Below, in pieces: positions 1 to 8,044 of a stretch of DNA of 64,000 nucleotides. Numbering within the stretch: the first letter of the stretch is position 1; every line of letters starts with the position of its first letter. The notes under the pieces were generated by a model that did not search any database, was not told where the DNA came from, and saw only the letters and a program-made list of their open reading frames with translations. Position numbers and translations under genes: made by a program. This DNA is from Methanoregula sp. UBA154 (GTDB taxonomy: Archaea; Halobacteriota; Methanomicrobia; Methanomicrobiales; Methanospirillaceae), in contig DAPW01000011.1 in NCBI GenBank assembly GCA_002502245.1, forward strand, positions 174,667-238,666. Direction: 5' to 3'.

Positions 1-99
1 GGCACGGCGGGGCAAGACGGTTCAATCTCCCAGATTTCTTTAACCGTCCGGAACCCCGCCGCGGGGCGCCCTTTTTGGGCGGCGGGCGTTCATCGCAAC
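1..99 (+). repeat. Dispersed repeat module R1, copy C (truncated by window start)
   Basis: GC-rich non-coding sequence sharing with three other places in the window a GGCACGGCGGGGCA block, a variable AT-richer spacer of about 30-50 nt, and a hairpin built from CCGCCGCGGGG and a GGCGGCGG arm, ending in GTTCATCGCAA. The other copies are at 15940-16103 (minus), 25996-26119 (minus) and 32900-33062 (plus). The left part of this copy lies outside the window. No transposase is attached. Similarity was seen by eye. Confidence 0.75.
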
Positions 100-143
100 A
101 GGGAATATCGGGATCAATCCCCATAATCGATCCCTGAAAGGAA

Positions 144-366
144 GCGATTTTCATGGGAAATCATTGGATCTCAACCATGACGCTCTCGGGGGCTCCACCC
201 CCGCATCCCCCGTATGCGATTATGACGTATTACCGGTATACAATCGTAGAAAAATTTTCTGTACAGATATTTCCGAGGCATCGCATGCGCCCCCACCCCC
301 GATGGGGGTTGGGCTGGCGCAAGGGTGGGCGATAAATTTTTAAAAAAATGGGTTTTCTTCAGAGCA
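144..366 (+). repeat. Dispersed repeat module R2, copy C
   Basis: About 220 bp nearly identical to 23489-23704: a GCGATTTTCATGGGAAATCAT start, a hairpin of the type CTCGGGGGCTCCACCCCCG, a central stretch around GTATGCGATTATG, the block GCATCGCATGCGCC, a second hairpin of C-runs and G-runs, and the end GCTGGCGCAAGG followed by GCGATAAATTT. Here it directly follows module R1; the same R1-R2 order recurs in inverted orientation at 15737-16103. Short ORFs on both strands inside it are by-products of the repeat. Confidence 0.8.
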
Positions 367-483
367 TTTTTTTTAATATTCTCCTGTACCCTAACCCGGT
401 GTGAAGGATCCCGATCTCCCTCATTTGAGGTCGCCTGGACCATTCTATATAAAGTCAGACATCTTTTTTGCCGGAAAAAGCGA

Positions 484-513
484 TATGTTTATATGCCGTG
501 ACCACAAAGTGGT
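484..513 (+). promoter_or_regulatory. Promoter and candidate operator of the antitoxin gene
   Basis: A TATA-like GTTTATATGCC lies at about 488-498, roughly 25 nt before the ATG at 518, so the transcript is probably leaderless. Just downstream, at 501-513, sits the inverted repeat ACCAC-AAA-GTGGT, placed where a repressor would cover the transcription start. Autoregulation is usual for antitoxin genes; binding here is inferred. Confidence 0.5.
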
Positions 514-517
514 AATT

Positions 518-748
518 ATGCCTCGTGCAGGCGAGGGGCGATCCATCCGTATCGATCCTGAGGTGTATGAGGCTCTTCTCACGCTCAAACGTGGGAACAT
601 GACATTCTCAGATGTCATTGCGCAGATGCTCCATGATTCCTATGGCTGGTCGGATGATCTCACCGGCCACCAGAGTGACCTGGGCGATTTCAGCGGTCCG
701 ATGCCCGGTGAGTCCCCTCATGGAACCCAGCTGCCCGGAGAAGGATAG
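518..748 (+). CDS. VapB-like (DUF217-type) antitoxin, orphan
   Basis: Predicted 76-residue DNA-binding antitoxin of the archaeal DUF217/VapB kind, which neutralises a partner toxin and represses its own promoter. The N-terminal half (residues 8-40: SIRIDPEVYEALLTLKRG, then TFSDVIAQML) has the strand-helix-helix pattern of this family. I chose the ATG at 518 over the upstream in-frame one at 401 because the family pattern begins there and a TATA-like box lies 25 nt before it. No PIN-domain toxin follows; the next gene is convergent. The reading frame continues beyond the TAG at 746-748 for another 42 codons with an acidic tail (see the next entry), so the gene may be interrupted. Family call moderately sure; activity unknown. 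Confidence 0.65.
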   Translation: MPRAGEGRSIRIDPEVYEALLTLKRGNMTFSDVIAQMLHDSYGWSDDLTGHQSDLGDFSGPMPGESPHGTQLPGEG

Positions 749-877
749 CAACGGTGTCAGGTTCGGTCAAACAACTGGTTTGGCGAAGATCTCACAAGAG
801 AACAACTCAGCTGGCTCAACGAGTGTATTGATGAGATCTTCCCGGAACCGGATGAAAATGAGAATGATACGTACTGA
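749..877 (+). pseudogene. In-frame continuation of the antitoxin after an amber stop
   Basis: Directly after the antitoxin TAG the same frame stays open to a TGA at 875-877. It encodes a protein-like acidic tail from about 776 (WFGEDLTREQLSWLNE, then CIDEIFPEPDENEND) with no good start codon of its own. VapB-type antitoxins often end in such acidic toxin-binding tails, so this may be the original C-terminus separated by a nonsense mutation. A separate tiny gene or chance cannot be excluded. Confidence 0.35.
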
Positions 878-900
878 GCAGGAAAATGGCATACCTACCC

Positions 901-2190
901 TCATGCCTTCTGCTGGTCGTCAGTCTGAAGATGCACGCCCTCCCCTATCATATCCTCAATCTTTTTCCTGAGTTCTTCTGTGAGAACCGGGATCTTCTCC
1001 GCTGTTTTCTCGCGCCACTCCTTCAGTCCGAGGCGCGCCTGGTCCTCTTTTTCCAGCATGGTTCCGAGCTGGGCTTTTTCCCGCTCAAGCGAGTGTATCC
1101 TGACAAGCAGCGGGTGTGATGCCAGTTTTTCCTGTGCAATCCTGCAGGCGTCTTCCTGCAGTCCCAGCTCGGTGCAACTGGCACAGATATCCATGCTGAA
1201 CTGTTTTGTACCCGAAAAAATGGCGCGCTCCTCCTTGTTTTTCAGGGTGATCTCTTCGGCAGCAATCATCCGCTCTGCAACAGGGCATGCGGCGGCAAGC
1301 GCTGCAGCAAGATCCATTGTATCCGGGACCATATGATCGGACAGGAGTTCCATCGTGTGCCGGAGTATGGCAATTTCTGACGGGTGTTTCTGCCTGACCG
1401 CGATCTTTTCCGCTTTCCGGAACACGTGGGAGGCGGTCATGGAGAGGGCGGCATTGGTCCTGAGCGCACGGTCACGCCTGCCTTCCGTCTCCCTGAGTTC
1501 GTCTCTGAGCCTGGTGACTTCAGCCATACCTTCATCGGACGGGAATCTCTGCAGCTCGTTCTCGATCGCTGCAATCCTGTCCGTCATTTCCGTGATGCGG
1601 GCAGTGATCCGCTTGTCCTTCTCGTCCGCTTTTAGTGTATCCGCGTTGATGTCTAAGAGGGCGGTATGCAGGGCCATGGCAGCTTCGACGGATGTTTTTT
1701 CTTTGCGGTAGCGTGCGAGGGATGTCGTGATACTGTTGATCTCGTGGCCGATTCCATCAATACCGGACCGGACCGCCTTCATCTCCTCCGGGAAAACAGC
1801 CTGGAGATACCTGCCGGGCCCTTTGGTATTGTTGAGACAGTTTTTCAGGCATTCCGCAGCAGCGGGATAAAACTCCTCGATCTCGTCCGGCAGGCTCTTG
1901 GCCAGGGATGCGTTCATGGCTTTTACAAACTGGGGCAGGGAATTTTTGGCAATACTTTTCAGTTTCGGGTGGATGTTCTGGTCCTGTTCAGCGTCTGCAA
2001 TGATCTTCATGACCTGCTGCAGCTTCAGGACTGCATCCCGGATCTTTTTCTGCGGTTCGGCAGTCTCGAGAAGGAGCGCTGACCGTGCCGTCTTATCGCG
2101 CCCGTTCAGATACGCGGGGATTGCCCCCATGCTGATGGTGATGATCTCCGGCTCTTTTTTCCCGAACAGTTTTTCAAGGAATTTGTGCAT
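901..2190 (-). CDS. Conserved hypothetical coiled-coil protein (429 aa)
   Basis: I do not recognise a family. The protein starts with MHKFLEKLFGKKEPE, has no signal peptide or membrane segment, and is mostly helical and highly charged. Heptad-like stretches at roughly residues 150-250 (ALHTALLDINADTLKADEK to about TEGRRDRALR) and 360-420 suggest coiled coils. A GGAG ribosome-binding site precedes the ATG. It is transcribed toward the antitoxin gene, and the two 3' ends are only about 25 nt apart. A structural or scaffold role is possible but unsupported; the coding assignment itself is firm from length and codon pattern. Confidence 0.8.
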   Translation of the reverse strand: MHKFLEKLFGKKEPEIITISMGAIPAYLNGRDKTARSALLLETAEPQKKIRDAVLKLQQVMKIIADAEQDQNIHPKLKSIAKNSLPQFVKAMNASLAKSLPDEIEEFYPAAAECLKNCLNNTKGPGRYLQAVFPEEMKAVRSGIDGIGHEINSITTSLARYRKEKTSVEAAMALHTALLDINADTLKADEKDKRITARITEMTDRIAAIENELQRFPSDEGMAEVTRLRDELRETEGRRDRALRTNAALSMTASHVFRKAEKIAVRQKHPSEIAILRHTMELLSDHMVPDTMDLAAALAAACPVAERMIAAEEITLKNKEERAIFSGTKQFSMDICASCTELGLQEDACRIAQEKLASHPLLVRIHSLEREKAQLGTMLEKEDQARLGLKEWREKTAEKIPVLTEELRKKIEDMIGEGVHLQTDDQQKA

Positions 2191-2246
2191 GCCCGTTCTC
2201 CATCCCTATTCTGGTCATGTGGTCTCCATACGTTTCAGTGCCCCGT

Positions 2247-2753
2247 CTAATCGTCACCGGTGATCTGGCGCAGGCGCCCGGGCCCGTCGATCTCTTTCAG
2301 TACCTGGATAACGGCGGGCGGGACCAGCAGTTCCCATGGCTCATTGTTCAGCATCCGCCTCCGTATCTCCGTGCCGCACAGGGTCTCGCGTTCGTACATG
2401 GGTGGCGACTGGACCCGGATCCCTGCCTCGGAAAAGAGCCGGACCACGAGCGGGTTGGATGAATAGCAGATATCAAAGGGCGGGGCCATGGACCGGACAT
2501 GGGCAACCCAGAGGGCGTTCCGCTGGATATCCTCGATGGGGATCACGTAGAACGGGCAGCCGACCGATTCGAGCGAGCGGACGATCATCAGTACCCGCTC
2601 CCCCGCGGTAAACGGGTTGTCCCCCTGGTGGGAGAGCTGGGCACTGCCGACTCCGATGATGATCTCGTCCACGTTTGCGGCAATATGTTCCAGTACCGAC
2701 TGGTGCCCGTTGTGATAGGGCTGGAACCGCCCGATATAAAATCCCCGTTTCAT
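2247..2753 (-). CDS. nadM: Nicotinamide-nucleotide adenylyltransferase
   Basis: Transfers AMP from ATP to nicotinamide (or nicotinate) mononucleotide, giving NAD+ or its deamido form, in the cytoplasm. The 168-residue protein has the archaeal NMNAT signature: GRFQPYHNGH at residues 8-17, including the nucleotidyl-transferase HxGH motif (H14, H17), and GTEIR at 127-131 in place of the usual ISSTxIR. Size fits the family. Its ATG overlaps the TGA of larB upstream by 4 nt (ATGA at 2753-2750), so the two are translationally coupled; a larger in-frame ORF starting at 3071 only reflects open reading through larB. The coupling makes sense because LarB consumes nicotinic acid adenine dinucleotide, a product of this enzyme class. 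Confidence 0.95.
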   Translation of the reverse strand: MKRGFYIGRFQPYHNGHQSVLEHIAANVDEIIIGVGSAQLSHQGDNPFTAGERVLMIVRSLESVGCPFYVIPIEDIQRNALWVAHVRSMAPPFDICYSSNPLVVRLFSEAGIRVQSPPMYERETLCGTEIRRRMLNNEPWELLVPPAVIQVLKEIDGPGRLRQITGDD

Positions 2754-3526
2754 GGTTCTTTCCCCATCCGTGCGATCCGTGCGGCAAATGCCCCCGCCGT
2801 GAACCCGGCATCGATGTTGACAACGGAGAGGACCGAACAGGACTGGAGCATGCTCGCGAGCGCAGCCCGCCCCTCTCCCATGTACCCGTATCCCACGCTG
2901 ACCGGGACGCCAATCACCGGCTTGTCGACAAGCCCCGCCACCACGGAGGGCAGCGTCCCCTCCCGTCCTGCGCAGACAATGAAAACACGGGCAGCAAGCA
3001 GCGGTTTTAAGGCCGGGAAGAGGCGGTGGATGCCGGCTGCCCCGACATCGTATGCGGTCCGGACCTCGCACCCCATCTCCTCTGCAATGATCTTTGCTTC
3101 TTCAGCTACCCGGATGTCCGAGGTGCCGGCCGTGATCACCGCTACGATCCCTCCGTTCTTCTCCGGCGCGGGGCCCGTTGCGAGGACAAGGATATGGCCG
3201 GCCTCATGGTACTCGGCGCTTATGCCCAGCCGCTCAGCAGCTTCATGGATCGGTCCGACCTGGTCACGGCTTATCCGGGTGACAACGCAGCGTCCGGCTG
3301 CCTGCGCGTGCCGGAGGGCGATCGCGGCAAGGTGAAGCGGGTCCTTGCCTTCCGCAAGCACCACCTCCGGCATACCGCACCGCACGTCCCGGCCAAGGTC
3401 CATGCAGGCAAAATCCCCGACCCGGTCGAGGCGCAGCCCTTCTATGGCTTCTGCTGCCGCTTCAGCACTCAGGTCGCCATTCTTATACTGGTCGAGCAGG
3501 TCCTGCAATGCCCGGTTCTTTGGCAT
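2750..3526 (-). CDS. larB: LarB, pyridinium-3,5-biscarboxylate mononucleotide synthase
   Basis: LarB carboxylates nicotinic acid adenine dinucleotide and splits off AMP, the first step to the nickel-pincer nucleotide cofactor. The 258-residue protein has a C-terminal PurE/AIR-carboxylase-like domain (about residues 124-250) with GGIVAVITAGTSD at 125-137, GREGTLPSVVAG at 187-198 and VVNIDAGF at 235-242. Cys230, in SMLQSC just before that motif, is in the place of the catalytic cysteine of characterised LarB. No larA, larC or larE is present here, so the cofactor's user is unknown. The gene overlaps nadM and diverges from a small membrane-protein gene with a shared AT-rich promoter region at 3535-3576. 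Confidence 0.92.
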   Translation of the reverse strand: MPKNRALQDLLDQYKNGDLSAEAAAEAIEGLRLDRVGDFACMDLGRDVRCGMPEVVLAEGKDPLHLAAIALRHAQAAGRCVVTRISRDQVGPIHEAAERLGISAEYHEAGHILVLATGPAPEKNGGIVAVITAGTSDIRVAEEAKIIAEEMGCEVRTAYDVGAAGIHRLFPALKPLLAARVFIVCAGREGTLPSVVAGLVDKPVIGVPVSVGYGYMGEGRAALASMLQSCSVLSVVNIDAGFTAGAFAARIARMGKEP

Positions 3527-3534
3527 GATCGTGA

Positions 3535-3576
3535 TAATACAGATATGGAACAGCGTATAATAAGTTAGTTCATTCC
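3535..3576. promoter_or_regulatory. Divergent promoter between larB and the small membrane-protein gene
   Basis: The 50-nt gap contains GCGTATAATAAG at about 3553-3564, a TATA-like box readable on both strands. It lies about 20-25 nt before the ATG at 3577 (leaderless-type spacing) and about 30-40 nt before the larB ATG on the other strand. Confidence 0.45.
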
Positions 3577-3897
3577 ATGACGTACCTTGTCTGGGTGGCC
3601 ATGTTCGGTACTGCCGCTACCCTTTTTCTCTGGCTGCGGGATGCCCGTATCTTCTTCCGTACGGCTCTCCCCGGGTATCGGAAAGCCGCATACCACGGTG
3701 TCCTGTACGGCGCGCTGGCGAGCCTCGGGTCGCTGGTTGCGCTGCCCCCGGCCTCGTTTGAACTCCTCGGGCTCGGCCTGATCCTCGCCGCCCTGTACCT
3801 GCAGGGAAAGGTCGTGCGGGAGAAGGTGTGGACGGACGAGGGGACGCTGGAACGTTTTATCGGGAGCGTTCACGTGCACCGGACGAATAAGAAATAA
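3577..3897 (+). CDS. Small membrane protein, unknown function
   Basis: A 106-residue protein with about three hydrophobic segments: residues 3-20 (YLVWVAMFGTAATLFLWL), about 40-58, and about 62-80 (LLGLGLILAALYLQ), followed by a charged C-terminus ending in VHRTNKK. I recognise no family. It lies 35 nt upstream of hisS on the same strand and may share its transcript. Codon use matches the neighbours. Confidence 0.75.
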   Translation: MTYLVWVAMFGTAATLFLWLRDARIFFRTALPGYRKAAYHGVLYGALASLGSLVALPPASFELLGLGLILAALYLQGKVVREKVWTDEGTLERFIGSVHVHRTNKK

Positions 3898-3932
3898 CCG
3901 ACAACACCCAACACTGATCAGGGAATTTCACC

Positions 3933-5165
3933 ATGCTCCAGAAACCACGGGGAACACGGGATTTTTTACCGGACGAGATGGAAGCGCGGCGCTCGGTTGA
4001 ATGGCGCCTGCGGGAAGTCGGGAGGCGCTGGGGCTACCGGGAAGTGTGCACCCCGGAGTTCGAGGACCTCGAACTCTTCACCATGCGCTCGGGCGAGGGG
4101 ATCGTCGAGGAGATGTACGTCTTCGAGGACAAGGGGGGGCGGAAGCTGGCGCTGCGCCCGGAGATCACGGCGGCGGTCATACGGATGTATGTCAACGAGG
4201 CAAAAGTCGCCCCGAAGCCGCTCCGCTGGTGTTATTTTGCCGACTGTTTCCGGTACGAGCGGCCGCAGAAGGGGCGGTACCGTCAGTTCTGGCAGTTCGG
4301 CGTGGAGCTGATCGGTGCGGATACCGCCATGGCGGATGCCGAGGTGATCATGCTCGCCGCTGACATGCTGGACGCAACCGGCGTCCGGTACGAGCTGAAG
4401 GTCGGCCACCTCGCGCTCATGAAGAACCTGCTCGACGGTCTCGACCCCGCCGCACAGCGGAAGGTCCGGGCGCATCTTGACAAGCGGGATTACGATGGCC
4501 TGAACGAGACCCTTGCGGCGATGGGGAAACCGGACCTCGCCCGTTCCCTGGTATCCCTGGTCGAATGTCGCACGCTTGCGGAGGCCTTTGCTATTGCCGG
4601 GGAAGTCCCCGGCCGGGCACGGATCGAGCAGACGCTTGCAGCCCTGGACGCCTACGGGGTAAAATACACGCTGAACTTCGGGATTGCCCGGGGGCTTGAC
4701 TATTACACCGGTATGGTCTTCGAGGGCTTTGCCGACAACCTCGGGGCAGAGAACCAGATCCTTGGCGGCGGCACCTACCGGCTCGCGCACCTGTTCGGCG
4801 GGGACGATGTTGCCTCCTGCGGGTTTGCGATCGGGTTTGACCGGGTGATGGTCTCGCTTGGAGAGGCACAGCCCCGGAAGGACACCATCGTCGGGATCGT
4901 CTGCACGGAGGAGGGACGGGCCCGCGCGCTCGAGGTCTCGCGGGCCTTCCGTTCCGCGGGCATCCGGGCCGAGATGGACCTGATGGAGCGGGGGCTCGGG
5001 GCGCAGCTCGCCCATGCCTCGAAGTCCGCGGAATTTGCGGTTGTCATCGGGAAGCGGGAGGTGGAGGCCGGCACGGTGATGCTCAAAAACCTGAAGAGCG
5101 GTGAGCAGAAGCCGCTCGATCTTATGGCTGCCATCACCGAGGTGGGGGCACATGGTCCTCGCTGA
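3933..5165 (+). CDS. hisS: Histidyl-tRNA synthetase
   Basis: Charges tRNA-His with histidine. The 410-residue protein has the class II aminoacyl-tRNA synthetase layout: motif 2 region at 105-128 (CFRYERPQKGRYRQFWQFG), the histidine-specific GLDYYTG at 254-260, motif 3 at 297-304 (GFAIGFDR), and an anticodon-binding domain from about 315 to the end. The length is normal for archaeal HisRS. Its 3' end overlaps the start of top6B by 14 nt, so translation is probably coupled. Confidence 0.97.
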   Translation: MLQKPRGTRDFLPDEMEARRSVEWRLREVGRRWGYREVCTPEFEDLELFTMRSGEGIVEEMYVFEDKGGRKLALRPEITAAVIRMYVNEAKVAPKPLRWCYFADCFRYERPQKGRYRQFWQFGVELIGADTAMADAEVIMLAADMLDATGVRYELKVGHLALMKNLLDGLDPAAQRKVRAHLDKRDYDGLNETLAAMGKPDLARSLVSLVECRTLAEAFAIAGEVPGRARIEQTLAALDAYGVKYTLNFGIARGLDYYTGMVFEGFADNLGAENQILGGGTYRLAHLFGGDDVASCGFAIGFDRVMVSLGEAQPRKDTIVGIVCTEEGRARALEVSRAFRSAGIRAEMDLMERGLGAQLAHASKSAEFAVVIGKREVEAGTVMLKNLKSGEQKPLDLMAAITEVGAHGPR

Positions 5166-6957
5166 GGAGCTGGCAAAGCAGCAGCGCAGCATCAGTGTCG
5201 CGGAATTCTTCGAGAAAAACAAGCACCTCCTCGGGTTTGATTCCCCCACCCGCGGCGTTATCACCACCATCAAGGAAGCGGTCGACAATTCCCTGGATGC
5301 CTGCGAGGAAGCACAGGTGCTCCCGGACATTTTTATCAGTATCAGAAAGGTCTCAAACGAGGTCTTCCGAATCATCGTCGAGGACAATGGCCCCGGGATC
5401 GTCCCGGCACAGGTGCCGTTTGTCTTCGGGAAACTCCTGTATGGATCCCGTTTCCATCAGATCCGGCAGACCCGCGGCCAGCAGGGGATCGGGATCTCTG
5501 CCGCCGTGCTCTATGCCCAGCTGACGAGCGGCGTCCCGACCATCGTCATCTCCCGGACCGGTGCAAAGGAGTCTGCCCACCGCTTCGAGATCCAGATCAG
5601 GATCGAGACCAATGAGCCGGATATCATCGCGGCAGGGCCGTTTGAGTGGGACCGGACCCATGGTACCCGGGTGCAGATCGAGTTCCGGAGCACGATGGCG
5701 GCAAAAAAGAAGCTGCTGGAGTACCTCCGGTACACGTCCGTGGTCAATCCCCATGCCCGCTTCCGCGTGGAGCTCGACGATGAATCTTTCACGTTCGAGC
5801 GGGTGAGCCAGGAGGCGATCGCCTGCCCGGTGGCAATCCAGCCGCACCCGCACGGGATCGAGTTCGGCCAGCTCAAGCGGATGGTTGCGGCAAGCGACCT
5901 GAATCTTGCGGAGTTCCTGGTCGAATCCTTCAGCCGGGTCGGGAAGAAGAGCGCGCAGGAGATCTGCGGGCGGGCGGGTCTGAACGGCAGCCGGAAGGTC
6001 CGGGGGCTCTCTACCGAGGATCTGAAAAAGCTCCTCGCTGCCATGCAGGAGGTTGCCGTGCCGGCCCCGCCCGCTACCCAGTGCCTCTCCCCCATCGGCG
6101 AGGAGCTGATCCGGCGCGGTCTTGAGAAGGAGTTCCAGATGGATTTTGTTGCCGCCCGAACCCGGCCCAGTTCGGTCTTCTCCGGCCACTCCTTCATGGT
6201 GGAGGCGGCGATCGGGTACGGGGGCCGGCTGCCAGCAGAGGGGAACGCGATCCTCCTCCGTTTCGCGAACCGCGTCCCCCTCATGTACCAGCAGGGCGCC
6301 TGTGCCATCACGGAATGCGTTACCGGCATTACCTGGAAGTTGTATAATATCCCCTCACAGGGTGGTTTCCCGGCCGGGCCGGTGCTGATCCTTGTCCACG
6401 TGGCCTCGACCAATGTCCCGTTCACGAGCGAGAGCAAGGACGCGATCGCCGGCATCCCGGAGATCGAAAAAGAGATCACCCTTGCCCTGCAGGACCTGGG
6501 CCGGGAGCTCAAGAATTTTGTCTCGCGCCGGGACAAGAGCAAACTTGCCGAGGACCGGGCGAGGGCTGTCTGCGCCATCATCCCCGAGATCGCGGAGAAG
6601 GTGAGCGAGATTGTGGAAAAACCGCTTGTGGATACCAGTCCCATCGAAGGAAAACTCATGCGCAAGATGATTGCCAAGAAGGCGACCCGGGAGGGGAACG
6701 TGACCATTGAGCTGAACAATTATACCACCCAGGACGCCGACGTCTCGGTGTACGAGATCTCCCCTGATAACGCTGCAGACGCGGTACCGAAGGCGGATTT
6801 TGTGAGCGAGATGGACGGGCAGTTCACCAAGGTCTGGAAGATAAAAATCCCGCCCCGGGAGGTCTGGCGGGTCTCGTACTCCGGGAAGGGTGGGGGCATT
6901 CTCGATATCCGCGGGATAGAGGACGCAAAGAAGATGGTGGTGGATCTCGATGTCTAA
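5152..6957 (+). CDS. top6B: DNA topoisomerase VI subunit B
   Basis: ATPase subunit of the archaeal type IIB topoisomerase, which relaxes and decatenates DNA together with subunit A. The 601-residue protein has the GHKL (Bergerat) ATP site: EAVDNSLDA at 42-50, EDNGPGI at 77-83 and RGQQGIG at 108-114; then the H2TH region (about 230-305), the transducer domain (about 310-470) and a C-terminal beta domain typical of methanogen Top6B. I chose the ATG at 5152 (MVLAEELAKQ), preceded by GAGGTGGGGG; the longer frame from 5101 lies inside hisS. It overlaps hisS by 14 nt and top6A by 8 nt, forming an operon. Confidence 0.97.
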   Translation: MVLAEELAKQQRSISVAEFFEKNKHLLGFDSPTRGVITTIKEAVDNSLDACEEAQVLPDIFISIRKVSNEVFRIIVEDNGPGIVPAQVPFVFGKLLYGSRFHQIRQTRGQQGIGISAAVLYAQLTSGVPTIVISRTGAKESAHRFEIQIRIETNEPDIIAAGPFEWDRTHGTRVQIEFRSTMAAKKKLLEYLRYTSVVNPHARFRVELDDESFTFERVSQEAIACPVAIQPHPHGIEFGQLKRMVAASDLNLAEFLVESFSRVGKKSAQEICGRAGLNGSRKVRGLSTEDLKKLLAAMQEVAVPAPPATQCLSPIGEELIRRGLEKEFQMDFVAARTRPSSVFSGHSFMVEAAIGYGGRLPAEGNAILLRFANRVPLMYQQGACAITECVTGITWKLYNIPSQGGFPAGPVLILVHVASTNVPFTSESKDAIAGIPEIEKEITLALQDLGRELKNFVSRRDKSKLAEDRARAVCAIIPEIAEKVSEIVEKPLVDTSPIEGKLMRKMIAKKATREGNVTIELNNYTTQDADVSVYEISPDNAADAVPKADFVSEMDGQFTKVWKIKIPPREVWRVSYSGKGGGILDIRGIEDAKKMVVDLDV

Positions 6958-8038
6958 GGAAGAGCTGGAGAAGAAGTCGTATTCGGCCCTGCTCCGCATT
7001 GCCAGCGCCTGGTACGACCAGATGAAGGCGGGAGAAATTCCCTCCATCTCGCTCCCGACCCGGACGAAGTTCAATATCGAGTTCGATGACGCAAGCGAGG
7101 TCTGGAAGTACGGTGACAAGGAGAGCATGCGGACGGCAGCCTCGGCAAAGAGTGCCACGCACCTTTTGAAGATGGCCTATGTCATCGGGTTCATCAAGCA
7201 GCAGCTCAAAGAGAACCGCTCCTCAACACTGAGAGAGATGTATTACATCTCCGAGGGCTGGAAGCGGGCGAAGTTCGGGGCACAGGACGAGAGCAACTTC
7301 CTCATCGAGGACCTCGAGATCCTCTCCGATGTTCCCCGGGAAGGGTTTCATCTCCACCCCGAGGAGAACGGGGCATCGATCTACGGGCCGATGCGGATCC
7401 GGGAAGAAACCCGGCGCGGGATGAAGATGATCCACTGCCAGGACGATGTCGGGCAGGCCGGTTACACGATCCCGAACAATGTGGAGAACATCGAGCTCGT
7501 GGACCATGATGCAAAGTTCGTCATCGCGATCGAGACCGGTGGTATGTACGACCGTCTCATCGAGAACGGCTTTGACGAGGAGCAGCATGCAATCCTGGTT
7601 CACCTGAAAGGCCAGCCGGCGCGGTCAACGCGGCGGATGCTGAACAAGATCAGTGCTGCATGGGACCTGCCGGTGCTCGTCTTCACGGACGGGGACCCGT
7701 GGTCGTACCGGATCTATGCATCGGTTGCGTACGGGGCCATCAAGAGTGCGCATATGTCCGAGCTCCTGGCAACGCCGAAGTCCCAGTTCATCGGCCTGCA
7801 GCCCAGCGATATCCGGGACTACAACCTGCCCTCGGACAAGCTGACCGAGAAGGACCAGGAGGCGCTGAAATCAGAGCTCACGGATCCCCGCTTTGCCACG
7901 GACTACTGGAGAAAGCAGATCAACCTCCAGATCGAGATGAACCTGAAGTCAGAACAACAGGCGTTCGCTGCCCGTGGCCTTGATTTTGTCACGAAAAAGT
8001 ACCTGCCGGCACGACTTTCTGAGATGGGGATTATCTGA
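6950..8038 (+). CDS. top6A: DNA topoisomerase VI subunit A
   Basis: DNA-cleaving subunit of topoisomerase VI and homologue of eukaryotic Spo11. The 362-residue protein has the winged-helix catalytic motif STLREMYYISEGW, with tyrosines 98 and 99; by analogy with Spo11 the second is probably the one that bonds DNA. The Toprim domain carries E195 (FVIAIETGG) and the D247-G-D249 pair (VFTDGDPW), which bind Mg2+. Length is typical. The start overlaps top6B by 8 nt, and the stop is 7 nt before the next gene. Confidence 0.97.
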   Translation: MSKEELEKKSYSALLRIASAWYDQMKAGEIPSISLPTRTKFNIEFDDASEVWKYGDKESMRTAASAKSATHLLKMAYVIGFIKQQLKENRSSTLREMYYISEGWKRAKFGAQDESNFLIEDLEILSDVPREGFHLHPEENGASIYGPMRIREETRRGMKMIHCQDDVGQAGYTIPNNVENIELVDHDAKFVIAIETGGMYDRLIENGFDEEQHAILVHLKGQPARSTRRMLNKISAAWDLPVLVFTDGDPWSYRIYASVAYGAIKSAHMSELLATPKSQFIGLQPSDIRDYNLPSDKLTEKDQEALKSELTDPRFATDYWRKQINLQIEMNLKSEQQAFAARGLDFVTKKYLPARLSEMGII

Positions 8039-8044
8039 ACCGCC

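Noticed and set aside
1..99. rRNA or classical insertion sequence at the window start
   Set aside because: No rRNA core motif and no transposase; the sequence is explained by the dispersed repeat seen at three other sites.
746..748. Pyrrolysine insertion at the TAG of the antitoxin frame
   Set aside because: No pyl genes or PYLIS-like element are seen, and the group this window resembles is not known to use pyrrolysine.
3966..5387. 473-codon minus-strand frame across hisS and top6B
   Set aside because: It is the complement of two certain genes; its peptide is rich in Arg, Pro and His without motifs.
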